Source: DATGPD01 sp041398565
GTDB lineage: Bacteria > Planctomycetota > UBA1135 > UBA2386
Reading direction: 5' to 3'
Assembly (NCBI GenBank): GCA_041398565.1
Contig: JAWKUN010000006.1
Span: 558,001-622,000, forward strand
DNA length: 64,000 nt
Below are positions 19,501 through 27,388 of the stretch, piece after piece; within the stretch, counting starts at the first letter, position 1, and each line of letters starts with the position of its first letter. A program made the position numbers and the translations under genes. The notes under the pieces are model-generated. The model saw nothing but the letters and a program-made list of their open reading frames with translations. It was not told the origin of the DNA and searched no databases.

Positions 19501-19546
19501 GCAGGAGGCTCGCCGCAGGCAGCGTCAGCGAAGAGGAGACGGGCAT
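16541..19546 (-). CDS. Large secreted ELWxSDGTxxGT-repeat protein with shared C-terminal module
   Basis: A 1001-residue exported protein. MPVSSSLTLPAASLLLLVAAGTAQS is the signal peptide; this internal ATG is preferred because the frame upstream has no leader character. About sixteen repeats of roughly 50 residues follow, each with the core ELWRSDGTAAGT-x-LV-DI followed by a V..G..LFF.A.D.. strand pair, a beta-propeller-forming repeat common in planctomycete and myxobacterial secreted proteins. The last 130 residues (from AYGAGCAGSNGVPGLGAQG) are the Cys-containing C-terminal module shared by several neighbours. A structural, adhesive or surface role is likely; no enzyme motif is seen. Confidence 0.85.
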   Translation of the reverse strand: MPVSSSLTLPAASLLLLVAAGTAQSPTLVRDIYPGLASPNPGSDPRHGAQFGSVAVFTAERGSRWLWRTDGTAAGTTFIATGEAEVLGPLVNAGGTLFFVASDRENGAELWAFDLRGAVLVKDIALGSADSGVRSMVAVGSRLFFTADDGVHGRELWVSDGTSAGTMLVRDIHPSSADPAALTAVNGALYFTADDGIAGRELWRSDGTAAGTWRVADILPGVAGSNPQDLSALGSLVVFSADEGAQRELWRSDGTAAGTSRVVDLDGAGSGNPVQLVASGGHVWFLATTQQFGTELWRSDATAAGTHLVDDGLPGPASTPIENLAAFRGGVLFAGWRAATGHELYFSDGTNTQLIADLEPGSFGSLPSGFFVVGTNAYFTYLSPTTQWQVARTAGVPGDVVNLMPPNSSGWNPTILAAVGSGVLFTTDQDIGVGREPWITDGTAQQAHVLADLNTTPRSSGPHGFVELDGRLLFFANDGAHGSELWRSDGTTAGTNLAADLVPGPISSVPGGADRRGHVVHFTARGPENAPPFRLWQTDGTAAGTRALGALPNAVFGANVIATEAGLFMPVIGLQTIELMFSDGASAPQSLASGFTGLGGSIAFGGTFWFVVDDGVHGWELWHSDGTTAGTSIFVDLAPGAASAVVTSLTVAGDRLFFVADDGTHGFELWSTDGTSAGTRMHEIVPGPTNASPDGLAAVGGQVYFAAADASGDRELWRADGTPGGTVRVADIDPIGSSYPTGMVAAGDRVFFSAATAALGRELWVSDGTTGGTHLVADVRPGPGSGLAAGRVIAPLGSGARVLFAGDDGRHGVEPWMSDGTQAGTRMFADVNPGVASSAPAGFVTAGTHVFFQAASFGEGAELHAIDLTLVDAPLAVAYGAGCAGSNGVPGLGAQGLPALGTDFAWEVVRGRANAFAGLMLSSQRLYVPLPGGCELLVATDGLTLPLLTDAGGATALALRVPLDPVLLGVQLFAQAWVADSQGAFAGTLSTSNGLHVSIGR

Positions 19547-19813
19547 GTGGGTTCTCGATTCGGAGACGACGGAATCGTGCCGAGAGAGGGCTTCGTCGGG
19601 GCAAGCAAATCCGGGACCCACGACGCCTCGGTGCGGTCAGCCGGGCGCTACCCGTGAATCGCAGGGCGCGGTGCCGTCGGGTGGCCGTGGCCGCCGTCGG
19701 TGGGACGACGGTGCGTGGCGCAGGTAGGCAGACGGCTCCTCGCGCGTCGCGTTCGATTCAGAATCTGCGCCGGACCTGACGCAAACTCACGTCGAGCGGC
19801 ATCTTCTCCTCCG

Positions 19814-22273
19814 ATGCCGCCCACCTTGACCGCCGACGAATGGAGCCGCGAGAGTGCCTGGGTCGCACGCTTGGCGCGCTCGTTGGTCCGAGACCCGCAC
19901 ACGGCCGACGACGTGGCGCAGGACGCCTGGCTGTCGGCGATGCGCACCGAGACCGACGCGCGCGGCGTGCGCGCTTGGATGGCGTCGATCGTGCGCAACG
20001 CCGCCCGCATGCGGGCGCGCGGCGAGCGACGCCGGCAGCGACACGAAGACGCGGCACGCAGGCTGCACCAGGAGACGGTCGCGGACCCGACGGCGGTGGC
20101 CGCCCAGCGATTGGACTTGCAGACGAAGTTGCTCGCCGCGGTGCGCGCTCTCGATGAGGCGCAGCGGACGGTCATCGTGCTGCGCTACCTCGAGGGACGA
20201 ACACCTCGGGCGATCGCCGCCGACCTCGGCGTGCCGGTGCGCACGGTGCACACGCGCCTCAACCGGGCGCTGGCACGTTTGCGGGCGCATCTCGACCGCG
20301 AGCACGGCGACGAGCGTCGTGCCTGGCTCCTGCCGTTGACTTCCTTCGCGCATCCTCCGCGCGCCTTCCTCCTGTCGAGCCTGCTCATGAAGGGCAAACT
20401 CACCGTCGCCGTCGGCATCCTGCTTCTCGCCACCCTGAGTCTCAAGGTAGCGCTCGACGAACGAGCACCGGCTGGCGAAGCGTCGCGCGGGGCGAGCGCC
20501 CACGCGGCTGCGCTCCCAGCCACCGGTGAGCAGGCGGCGTCGAACCCGGCGCCGTCGCAACGGCAGGAAGTAGACGTGGCTCCCGAGCCGGCAACACCGG
20601 CAGGCGATCGGCAGGCCGACACCGCCATCGCCGGCATCGTCGTCGACGATCAGGGCGCGCCGCTGCCGAATGTCGCGTTGCAGTTCCTGTCCATGTTCGA
20701 CGAGCGTCCGTTGCTCGCTGCCTCATTGCACACCGACGGCAGCGGTCGCTTTGCCAGCCGCGGACAAACCCCGTTGGTCGTGCGCATCGTCGACCCGAAT
20801 TGGGTCGGCGTGCTCGAGCCGAACCTCTTCACGGCCGACGACCAACCGGAGCTGACGGTCGTCGCCGTCCCGGCCCTGCACATCGAAGGCGTGGTCGTCG
20901 ATCTCCGAGGTGGCCGCATCCCCAATGCTCTGGTGTCGCTCGATCCCGAACGCGATCTCCGCGCCCTGCCCGGCCGGCAGCTCGACCGCTGCGTCGACGC
21001 CAACCGTTCGACGCGCACCGACGCCGAGGGACGCTTCGTCTTCGACCGCGCACCGCGCTTCGACCCTGGGCGCTTGAACGCGCTGGCGGAAGGCTTCCGG
21101 CAATACGGGGGTCCGGCGCCGACCGCGTCGACCAGGAGCCTGCAGGTTGTGCTCGAGCCGAATGGCGAGCTGCTCGAAGGCCGCGTGGTCGACAACGACG
21201 ATGCGCCGGTCGAGGACGCGTTGGTGACGCTGGGCGGCACGTGGGCGCGCACCAGGCCGGACGGCACGTTCCGCCTCGGGTTGGCGGCAGCGGGCCTGGA
21301 CGGCGCGGTGGCGGAGCTGCGGGCGCTGCAGGCCGGTCGCCAGTCCGGCCGCGCGCGAAGCCACTCGGGACAGGACTCGCGCACGCGTGCGGCGTGGCCG
21401 TCGCCGCTGGTGCTGCGCACCGGCGAGCCGCCGTTGTCGATCGCGGGCAGGGTCGTTCGCTTCGATGGCAGGCCAGCCGCGCAGGTGCAGGTCTCGTTGC
21501 AGGCGGGCTACCAGCCGATTCCCGACACCATCGAGTTCGAAGAGAGCGGTCTGTGCATGGGGCTGGCGAGTGGCAGCGCCGACACGAATCTCGGCGAGTT
21601 CGAGGTGCGCGGGCTGGACCCGGGCACCTACCGCCTGCGCGTCCTCGATCCGGCCACGCATCTGGTGATGGTGAGCGAGCCCATCGCGGCCGGGAGCAAG
21701 GACGTCGAACTTCGCCTGCCCGACACTGGCACGTGGCCGGCGCTCGCTGGCGTCGTCGTCGATCGGCAGGGGCGGCCGGTCGCCGGTGCCGACTGGAGCT
21801 TCGATGGCCCGGCACCCGACGGCTACGGCGAAGCGCGCGTGTCGGGCCCGTTCGGCCACGCCGACGAGCAGGGACGCATCGAACGCGCCGCCCTCTCGCG
21901 CGCCATCGACACGCTCTTGGTCAAAGGGCCCGGCATGGCAGACTGGGAGCGCGTACTCCTGTCGAGTCTGGAAGACGTCGGTCGCTTCCGAGTCGTCGTT
22001 CCCGTCGGCTGCCAGGCACAAGTCGTGCTCGCCGACGGCGCTGGCGCCGACAGCGTCGCCTTCGTCGACAGCAAGGGTCGCGACGTGCCTGTCGTCGTCA
22101 CCCACGGCAACGCGGCATGGGGTCAGCGCGAAGTCGCGTTCACCAGCGGCAGCACCCAGACCTTCATGGCCCCCGACGACCTGGTGGAACTGGTGCTCAA
22201 GAGGAACGGCATCGAGGTACGACGCGTCGCAGTGACCCTCGTCCTCGGCAAGCTCAACGTCCTACGCCTCTGA
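19814..22273 (+). CDS. ECF sigma factor fused to a transmembrane, carboxypeptidase-regulatory-like repeat protein
   Basis: One uninterrupted frame of 819 residues joins two proteins. Residues 1-165 are an ECF sigma factor: region 2 (LARSLVRDPHTADDVAQDAWLSAM, 20-43) and region 4 with its helix-turn-helix (RTVIVLRYLEGRTPRAIAADLGVPVRTVHTRL, 118-149). A transmembrane segment follows (KLTVAVGILLLATLSLKVAL, about 195-214). The remainder lies outside the membrane and holds about five CarboxypepD_reg-like beta-sandwich repeats (AIAGIVVDDQGAPLPNVAL, HIEGVVVDLRGGRIPNALV, LLEGRVVDNDDAPVEDALV, SIAGRVVRFDGRPAAQVQV, ALAGVVVDRQGRPVAGADW). The layout suggests a membrane-tethered sigma factor whose outer part senses something or holds it inactive. 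An internal start at Met192 (MKGKLTV) could also give the outer part separately. The unfused protein at 30677-33325 is built like the outer part. Confidence 0.85.
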   Translation: MPPTLTADEWSRESAWVARLARSLVRDPHTADDVAQDAWLSAMRTETDARGVRAWMASIVRNAARMRARGERRRQRHEDAARRLHQETVADPTAVAAQRLDLQTKLLAAVRALDEAQRTVIVLRYLEGRTPRAIAADLGVPVRTVHTRLNRALARLRAHLDREHGDERRAWLLPLTSFAHPPRAFLLSSLLMKGKLTVAVGILLLATLSLKVALDERAPAGEASRGASAHAAALPATGEQAASNPAPSQRQEVDVAPEPATPAGDRQADTAIAGIVVDDQGAPLPNVALQFLSMFDERPLLAASLHTDGSGRFASRGQTPLVVRIVDPNWVGVLEPNLFTADDQPELTVVAVPALHIEGVVVDLRGGRIPNALVSLDPERDLRALPGRQLDRCVDANRSTRTDAEGRFVFDRAPRFDPGRLNALAEGFRQYGGPAPTASTRSLQVVLEPNGELLEGRVVDNDDAPVEDALVTLGGTWARTRPDGTFRLGLAAAGLDGAVAELRALQAGRQSGRARSHSGQDSRTRAAWPSPLVLRTGEPPLSIAGRVVRFDGRPAAQVQVSLQAGYQPIPDTIEFEESGLCMGLASGSADTNLGEFEVRGLDPGTYRLRVLDPATHLVMVSEPIAAGSKDVELRLPDTGTWPALAGVVVDRQGRPVAGADWSFDGPAPDGYGEARVSGPFGHADEQGRIERAALSRAIDTLLVKGPGMADWERVLLSSLEDVGRFRVVVPVGCQAQVVLADGAGADSVAFVDSKGRDVPVVVTHGNAAWGQREVAFTSGSTQTFMAPDDLVELVLKRNGIEVRRVAVTLVLGKLNVLRL

Positions 22274-22274
22274 C

Positions 22275-22313
22275 AAACCCACAGTTTGGTGTCAGACTCC
22301 ACTCTGTTGGTTC
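22275..22313. repeat. 39-bp palindromic element, copy 1 (inverted relative to copy 2 at 25.46 kb)
   Basis: Begins right after the stop of the sigma-fusion gene and contains the last codons and stop of gshB (its C-terminus NQQSGV and TGA). It is identical to the reverse complement of the copy at 25459-25497 except for one base. Outer arms AACCCACAG and CTGTTGGTT pair at 8 of 9 positions, so it can fold as a hairpin and may end transcription from both sides. REP-like by character. Confidence 0.75.
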
Positions 22314-23245
22314 CGGCGGGCCTCGACGGCGTCGAGCACGGCGCGCTCGATGTGCACGCCGTCGAGCGCGGCGATCTCGCGGATACCGGTCGGACTGGTG
22401 ACGTTCACCTCGGTCAGGTAGTCGCCGATCACGTCGATGCCCGCGAACACGATGCCCATCTCCCGCAGGCTCGGCGCCAGCGTCGCACAGATCTCGCGCT
22501 CGCGCTCGGTGAGCGTGGTCGCGACCGCCCTGCCGCCGGCGTGGAAGTTGGCGCGCGCTTCACCGGCCTTCGGCACTCGCAGGACCGCGCCGTGCGGTTC
22601 GCCCTCCACCAGGACGATGCGCTTGTCGCCGTGCCGGATCGCCTCGAGGTAGCGCTGCGCCATGACGAAGCGGCGGCCGTGCTCGGTCATGACCTCGAGA
22701 ATGGTCGAGGCGTTCGGATCGTCCTTGCGGATGTGGAACACACTCTCGCCACCCGCACCGCCCAAGGGCTTCACCACCATCTCGCCACCCAGCTCGCGCC
22801 GGAATGCCGCCAACTCGACGACGCTGCGCGACACGAGTGTCAGCGGAGCGAGTTGCGGGAAACGTAGCACGAACAGCTTCTCGTTCGCTTCGCGCAGCGC
22901 GTGCGCAGCGTTCACCACCAGCGTCCTCGGCTCGGCGAAGGCGAGCACGTGCGTCGCGTACAGATACTCGAGGTCGATCGGCGGATCCTTGCGCATCCAA
23001 GCCACATCGAAGGCGTCGACGTCGGCCTCCTCGCTGCGATCGAGCGTGTACCACCGATCCCCTTCGTGCAGCTCCAGGGCACGCGCGACCGCACGCGGCT
23101 GTGACCCGGGTCGCAACGACAGACCGTCGACCGTGCCCGCCCACACCTCATGGCCGCGTCTCGCTGCTTCGCGCATGAACGCGATCGTCGAGTCGGCGCT
23201 GGGAAGGAGGCGCTCGAGGGGGTCGACCACGAAGAGATGGCGCAT
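22292..23245 (-). CDS. gshB: Glutathione synthetase
   Basis: A 317-residue ATP-grasp ligase that joins gamma-glutamylcysteine and glycine. Length and motifs match bacterial GshB: N-terminal FVVDPLERLLPSADSTIAFMRE, substrate-domain stretch AWMRKDPPIDLEYLYATHV, the glycine-rich ATP loop VVKPLGGAGGESVFHI, and the metal/ATP signature EVNVTSPTGIREI near the C-terminus. The ligase for the previous step (a cyanobacterial-type glutamate-cysteine ligase) is encoded at 27389-28582, so a complete cytoplasmic glutathione pathway is present in the window, though not as one operon. Its final codons lie inside the 39-bp palindromic element. It diverges from the secreted hydrolase gene, whose start is 157 bp away. 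Confidence 0.95.
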   Translation of the reverse strand: MRHLFVVDPLERLLPSADSTIAFMREAARRGHEVWAGTVDGLSLRPGSQPRAVARALELHEGDRWYTLDRSEEADVDAFDVAWMRKDPPIDLEYLYATHVLAFAEPRTLVVNAAHALREANEKLFVLRFPQLAPLTLVSRSVVELAAFRRELGGEMVVKPLGGAGGESVFHIRKDDPNASTILEVMTEHGRRFVMAQRYLEAIRHGDKRIVLVEGEPHGAVLRVPKAGEARANFHAGGRAVATTLTEREREICATLAPSLREMGIVFAGIDVIGDYLTEVNVTSPTGIREIAALDGVHIERAVLDAVEARRNQQSGV

Positions 23246-23402
23246 GTCGCCGGCAGCGTAGCCGATGGGGTCGATGGTTCCGTGCGCGAGGCCGCAACGG
23301 GCGTGACGCCGAACTCAGCCGGCACCGTGGTCCGCTATGGTGCGCGTTCCCTCCCGTCCGCATCACGCGCCAACTCACACGAACATGCCCAGGTGCCTCG
23401 CG

Positions 23403-25460
23403 ATGTCCTTCCCACGCCTCTGCCTCGCCGTGGCGTCGCTGTCCGCCGCCCCTCTCCTGGCACAGACCGCGCAGCAGCAGGCCATCCTCGTGAGCGTGCA
23501 AACCCAGGTGGCGCCGCCGGCGATCACCTTCGCGTGGCCACTCGACGCGACCGCCACCGGCTACTCGGTGCTGCGGCGCGTGGCTGGCACGGTGAGCTGG
23601 GGTACCTCCACTTCGATCCCCGGTGGCGGCGCCGCCACCGGTTGGGTCGACAGCAACGTCAGCGCCGGAGTCGCGTACGAATACTGGTTCACCCGCAACG
23701 CCCCCACCGGGCAAGGACGCACCTTCGTCAGCTCGGGACTCGACCTGCCGATCGTCGACGCACGCGGCGGCTTGGTCTTGGTCGTCGACACCAGCGTCGC
23801 CCTGCCGCTGGCCACGGAGATCGAACGCCTCGTGGCCGACCTGCGCGGCGACGGCTGGACGGTGCTGCGCCACAACGTGTTGCCGAGCGAGCCGGTGCCC
23901 AGCGTGCGCGCGCGCATCCAAGCCGATTGGAGCGCCGCCCCCAACGACGTGCAGGCGGTGTTCCTGCTCGGACACGTGCCGGTGCCGTACTCGGGGGCGC
24001 TGAACCCCGACGGCCACGCCGACCACTACGGCGCCTGGCCGGCCGACGTCTACTACGGCGAGATGAACGGCGCCTGGACCGACTCGACCGTCAACACGAC
24101 CGCGGCGAGTCGCGTCCAGAACCGCAACGTTCCAGGCGATGGCAAGTTCGACCAGACCGGCTTGCCGAGCGACGTCGAGCTGATGGTCGGCCGCGTCGAC
24201 CTGCACGACATGCCGGCGTTCGGCAGCAATGAAGTCGAACTCCTGCGCGCCTACCTCGACAAGGACCACGCCTACCGGCACCGGGAGTTCGCGGTCGACC
24301 AGCGCGCAGTGATCGACGACAACTTCGGCTGGTTCGGTGGGGAGGCCTTCGCCGCATCGGGGTGGCGCAACTTCAGCGTGCTGGTCGGGTCGATGAACAT
24401 CGCTGCCGGCGACTACTTCACTCTGCAGAACACGACGACGGGGGGCGGTTACTCGTGGTCGTACGGCTGCGGCGGCGGCTCCTACCAGAGCGCCAGCGGC
24501 ATCGGCACCACGAACGACTTCGTGACGGCGACCAACCGCAACGTGTTCACCATGCTGTTCGGCAGCTACTTCGGCGACTTCGACGCGACCAACAGCTTCT
24601 TGCGCGCGCCGCTGTGCTCGGGCTGGACGCTCACCGACTGCTGGGCCGGCCGCCCGCACTGGTCGTTCCACCAGATGGCGATGGGCGCGCCGATCGGGTC
24701 CTGCGCGCGCTACTCGCAGAACGACGTGTACGCCGGTGGCTACGGGCTGCGCTACGTGCACCTGGCCCTGATGGGCGACCCGACTCTCCGACAGCACGTG
24801 ATCGCACCGCCGAGCAGCGTCACCGCGGGCGCTACGTCGGGCGCGATCCAGCTCGGGTGGACGGCGAGCGCCGACCCGGTGGCCGGCTACCACGTCTACC
24901 GCGCCGCGTTCCCCGAGGGCCCGTTCACGCGCATCACGGCGACACCAGCCACCGGCACGACCTTCACCGACGCGAATCCGCTCGCCGGCAGCAATGCGTA
25001 CCTGGTGAAGGCCGTGCGCCTCGAGCTGTCGCCGAGCGGCACCTACTGGAACAGCAGCCAGGGGGTCGCAGTGGCGGCGTGCACGCCGGGCGCAGCCGTG
25101 GCGCAGAGCCTGGGGACCGCATGCGGCACGCCGGCACCGGTCTTCCAGAGCACACGTCCCGTGCTGGGGCGCGTGTTGTCGTGGTCGATCGGCAACGCCG
25201 AGCCGAACGGTGTCGGTCAGATGTTCGCCGGCACCATCGCCTCACCACTGCCGATCGAAGGCTGCGACCTTCGCCTGTCGTTGTCGCAGCTCAGCGTCTT
25301 CCTACCGCTGGTCATGGACGGCTCCGGCTCCTGGTCGGCTGCCTTCCCGCTGCCGAACGACCCGAGCTGGACCTGCCTCGCGCTCGACCTGCAGGCCGCG
25401 ATCTGGGGCGGCTCCGGCCTGACGATGACCAACGCCATGCGCCTCGTTCTCGGAACGTGA
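23403..25460 (+). CDS. Secreted caspase-fold (C25-like) hydrolase with fibronectin-type domains and shared C-terminal module
   Basis: A 685-residue exported protein starting MSFPRLCLAVASLSAAPLLAQ (Met at 23385 is an alternative). Residues 30-100 look like a fibronectin type III domain. The core, residues 120-450, has the run of a clostripain/gingipain-like caspase fold: LVLVVDTSVALPLATEIERL, a His in AVFLLGHVPVPYSGA, PADVYYGEMNGAWTD, MVGRVDLHDMP, a candidate Cys in WSYGCGGGSYQSA, FTMLFGSYFGDFD, and LALMGDPTLR, a motif common after C25 catalytic domains. A second fibronectin domain (AIQLGWTASADPVAGYHVYR) follows, then the shared C-terminal module (LGTACGTPAP to the end). Peptidase activity is an inference; the His/Cys pair is a candidate only. 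Confidence 0.65.
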   Translation: MSFPRLCLAVASLSAAPLLAQTAQQQAILVSVQTQVAPPAITFAWPLDATATGYSVLRRVAGTVSWGTSTSIPGGGAATGWVDSNVSAGVAYEYWFTRNAPTGQGRTFVSSGLDLPIVDARGGLVLVVDTSVALPLATEIERLVADLRGDGWTVLRHNVLPSEPVPSVRARIQADWSAAPNDVQAVFLLGHVPVPYSGALNPDGHADHYGAWPADVYYGEMNGAWTDSTVNTTAASRVQNRNVPGDGKFDQTGLPSDVELMVGRVDLHDMPAFGSNEVELLRAYLDKDHAYRHREFAVDQRAVIDDNFGWFGGEAFAASGWRNFSVLVGSMNIAAGDYFTLQNTTTGGGYSWSYGCGGGSYQSASGIGTTNDFVTATNRNVFTMLFGSYFGDFDATNSFLRAPLCSGWTLTDCWAGRPHWSFHQMAMGAPIGSCARYSQNDVYAGGYGLRYVHLALMGDPTLRQHVIAPPSSVTAGATSGAIQLGWTASADPVAGYHVYRAAFPEGPFTRITATPATGTTFTDANPLAGSNAYLVKAVRLELSPSGTYWNSSQGVAVAACTPGAAVAQSLGTACGTPAPVFQSTRPVLGRVLSWSIGNAEPNGVGQMFAGTIASPLPIEGCDLRLSLSQLSVFLPLVMDGSGSWSAAFPLPNDPSWTCLALDLQAAIWGGSGLTMTNAMRLVLGT

Positions 25461-25497
25461 ACCAACAGAGTGGAGCCTGACACCAAACTGTGGGTTT
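25459..25497. repeat. 39-bp palindromic element, copy 2
   Basis: Overlaps the final two bases of the preceding stop codon. Reverse complement of copy 1 (22275-22313) with a single difference (C for T in GGAGYCTGACACC). The arms AACCAACAG and CTGTGGGTT can form a 9-bp stem with one mismatch, followed by a TTTTGTTA run, so on the plus strand it resembles an intrinsic terminator for the hydrolase gene. Together the two copies enclose gshB and that gene. Confidence 0.75.
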
Positions 25498-25519
25498 TGT
25501 TACGGGGGCGTAACGGGGG

Positions 25520-27262
25520 CTACTGGATCGTGAACTGGATGCAGTTGGTCCACGCGCCGGCGAAGGGGGGAGCGGCGAGGCTGCTGCCGGCGACGGCTTG
25601 GGCGAGGACGCTGGCGCCGACCAGGGCCGGGTCGTCGGGTATGTCGATCACGGCTCGGAACCGTTCGAACGGCCACGAGGGAACGGCGAGGATCACGAAC
25701 AGCGAGCCGGGGTCGAGGCACAGCGCCCCGCGCAGCGGCGGCATCGCGATGCTGCCCCCCGGAGGTGCGCTCAGCGCCGCCAGCACGGTGTCTCCAGCGT
25801 GCACGTGGTACTCGAGATCGACGGTGCCGCCGCGGCGGACCATCGTGGGCGCGGTCATCGCCGGCGTGAACGCGTAGCCCGACGGCAGGACGCCCCGCCC
25901 GATCACGGTCTCGACGACGACGTCGACCACGCCTGGGCCGGAGGCCGGGGGCACGCAGGTGATGGTCTGGTCGTTGACCACCACGACCTGGGTCGCAGCA
26001 GTCTGCCCGAACATGACGGTCGCGGTCGTGCCCTGTGCGAAGCCCGACCCACGCAGCGTCACCGTGGGCGAAGGGTCACCGTAGGGCGAGCGCGCCGGCG
26101 ACACGCTCTGCGGCGCCGGCAACGCGGCGAAGCCGACGCAGGTGAGCGAGCCATCGGCCCGGGCGATGTAGAGCGCGCCGCCGTCGATCGCCAGGTAGCC
26201 GCTCTCGTTCCACGTCCAGGCCGCAGTCTGCGTGGACAGATCGACCATGTAGGTGCTGCTGTTGTCGCGCACGAAGGCGTGGCTCGCGCTCAGCAGGACT
26301 TCGCCCGTCAACGTCGACGAGGTCGGCCGCCAGCTCCAGAGCACTTGGCCGCTCGCCTGCTCCACTGCGGTCAGCTCGCCGTTGCGGAGGCCGTAGGCCG
26401 CGTCATGGGCGAACGCAGGCTGTCCCGCGAAGCCACCCGGAACTTCGTAGGACACGGTGCGAGAGACGAGGTCGAAGCGCACGAGTCGCCCGGAGCTGGT
26501 GACGAACGCGTCCTGCTGGTCACCGAGCACGACCGCGCCAGGGCTCGACCATCCCGACCAGCTCCAGCCGGGGTCGTGGATACGAAAGGCCTGTTGGCCG
26601 TCGTTCCTGCGCAACGCGTAGAGGTCGCCGCCCACGAAGGCATAGGCGTGGTCGGCGTCCACTGCCGGAGTCCATTCGTCGTACTGGGGCAGCGACGTGA
26701 ACCAGAGCTGCTGTCCCGTCACCGCGTCGACCGCATACATCCCACCGTAGTAGCCGCCGTTGAAGTAGGCGACGCCGTCGACGACGGTCGGTGCCTGGTA
26801 CCGTTCCCACTGCGCCTGGAACGGCGCCGAGAAGAGCCGCTGCCCGGTCGCGGCATCGCGACAGTGGAGGTAGGTGTCGCTCGAGTGGTTGCACGTCTGC
26901 ATGTAGACGCGGCCGCCGGCGTAGCTCGCCGGGTTCACCGAGAAGGGCGCTCCCACTCCGGCTTCCCAGGCGACGGTCCCGTCGCTGGTGTCGACCGCCC
27001 ACAGCGACGCCGACTGGAAGTACACCGCGTTCGAAGCGAACACCCTGCCAGCCGCCACCGAGATCGGGTTGAGGCGGCTCGTCGCGAGCTGCACTCGCCA
27101 TCGCAGCGCCATCGACGCCGGACGCGGATCGACTTGCGAGGCACCTCGATGGGCAGCGTCGGCCTGGTACATCGGCCACTCGGGCTGCGCCCACAGCGGC
27201 GCCGCCGCGAGCGCCGCGGCACCCACGAAGCAGAGAGGAACACGAGGAAGTGAAGCGACCAA
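25520..27262 (-). CDS. Secreted PQQ-like beta-propeller protein with IPT/TIG and shared C-terminal module
   Basis: A 580-residue exported protein (signal peptide MVASLPRVPLCFVGAAALAAAPLWAQ). Residues 30-370 hold seven or eight blades of the PQQ/PQQ_2 type with Trp-docking motifs: LWAVDTSDGTVAWEA, CRDAATGQRLF, MYAVDAVTGQQLWF, LYALRRNDGQQAF, LTAVEQASGQVLWSW. An IPT/TIG-like immunoglobulin fold follows (SPTVTLRGSGFAQGTTATVMFG, then VVDVVVETVIGRG), and the last 100 residues are the shared module (DIPDDPALVGASVLAQAV near its end). By family, either a scaffold or an enzyme with a lost cofactor; no PQQ-ligand set can be confirmed. Its stop lies about 20 bp from the palindromic element, facing the hydrolase gene. 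Confidence 0.8.
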   Translation of the reverse strand: MVASLPRVPLCFVGAAALAAAPLWAQPEWPMYQADAAHRGASQVDPRPASMALRWRVQLATSRLNPISVAAGRVFASNAVYFQSASLWAVDTSDGTVAWEAGVGAPFSVNPASYAGGRVYMQTCNHSSDTYLHCRDAATGQRLFSAPFQAQWERYQAPTVVDGVAYFNGGYYGGMYAVDAVTGQQLWFTSLPQYDEWTPAVDADHAYAFVGGDLYALRRNDGQQAFRIHDPGWSWSGWSSPGAVVLGDQQDAFVTSSGRLVRFDLVSRTVSYEVPGGFAGQPAFAHDAAYGLRNGELTAVEQASGQVLWSWRPTSSTLTGEVLLSASHAFVRDNSSTYMVDLSTQTAAWTWNESGYLAIDGGALYIARADGSLTCVGFAALPAPQSVSPARSPYGDPSPTVTLRGSGFAQGTTATVMFGQTAATQVVVVNDQTITCVPPASGPGVVDVVVETVIGRGVLPSGYAFTPAMTAPTMVRRGGTVDLEYHVHAGDTVLAALSAPPGGSIAMPPLRGALCLDPGSLFVILAVPSWPFERFRAVIDIPDDPALVGASVLAQAVAGSSLAAPPFAGAWTNCIQFTIQ

Positions 27263-27388
27263 CTGAGCGATCTCCTTGTCCGAGTTTCAGCCGCACCCTT
27301 TCCGGCCCGGCAGCGAGTCGAGTCTAGGAGTCCGCGACCGACGGGCCTTCGAGTTTCTTCCCGCCGGACCTCGTTCGCCGCCCCGAAA

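Noticed and set aside
22275..25497. Insertion sequence bounded by the 39-bp inverted repeats
   Set aside because: No transposase lies between them (the contents are gshB and a secreted hydrolase) and no target-site duplication is evident at the flanks. A dispersed palindromic element is simpler.
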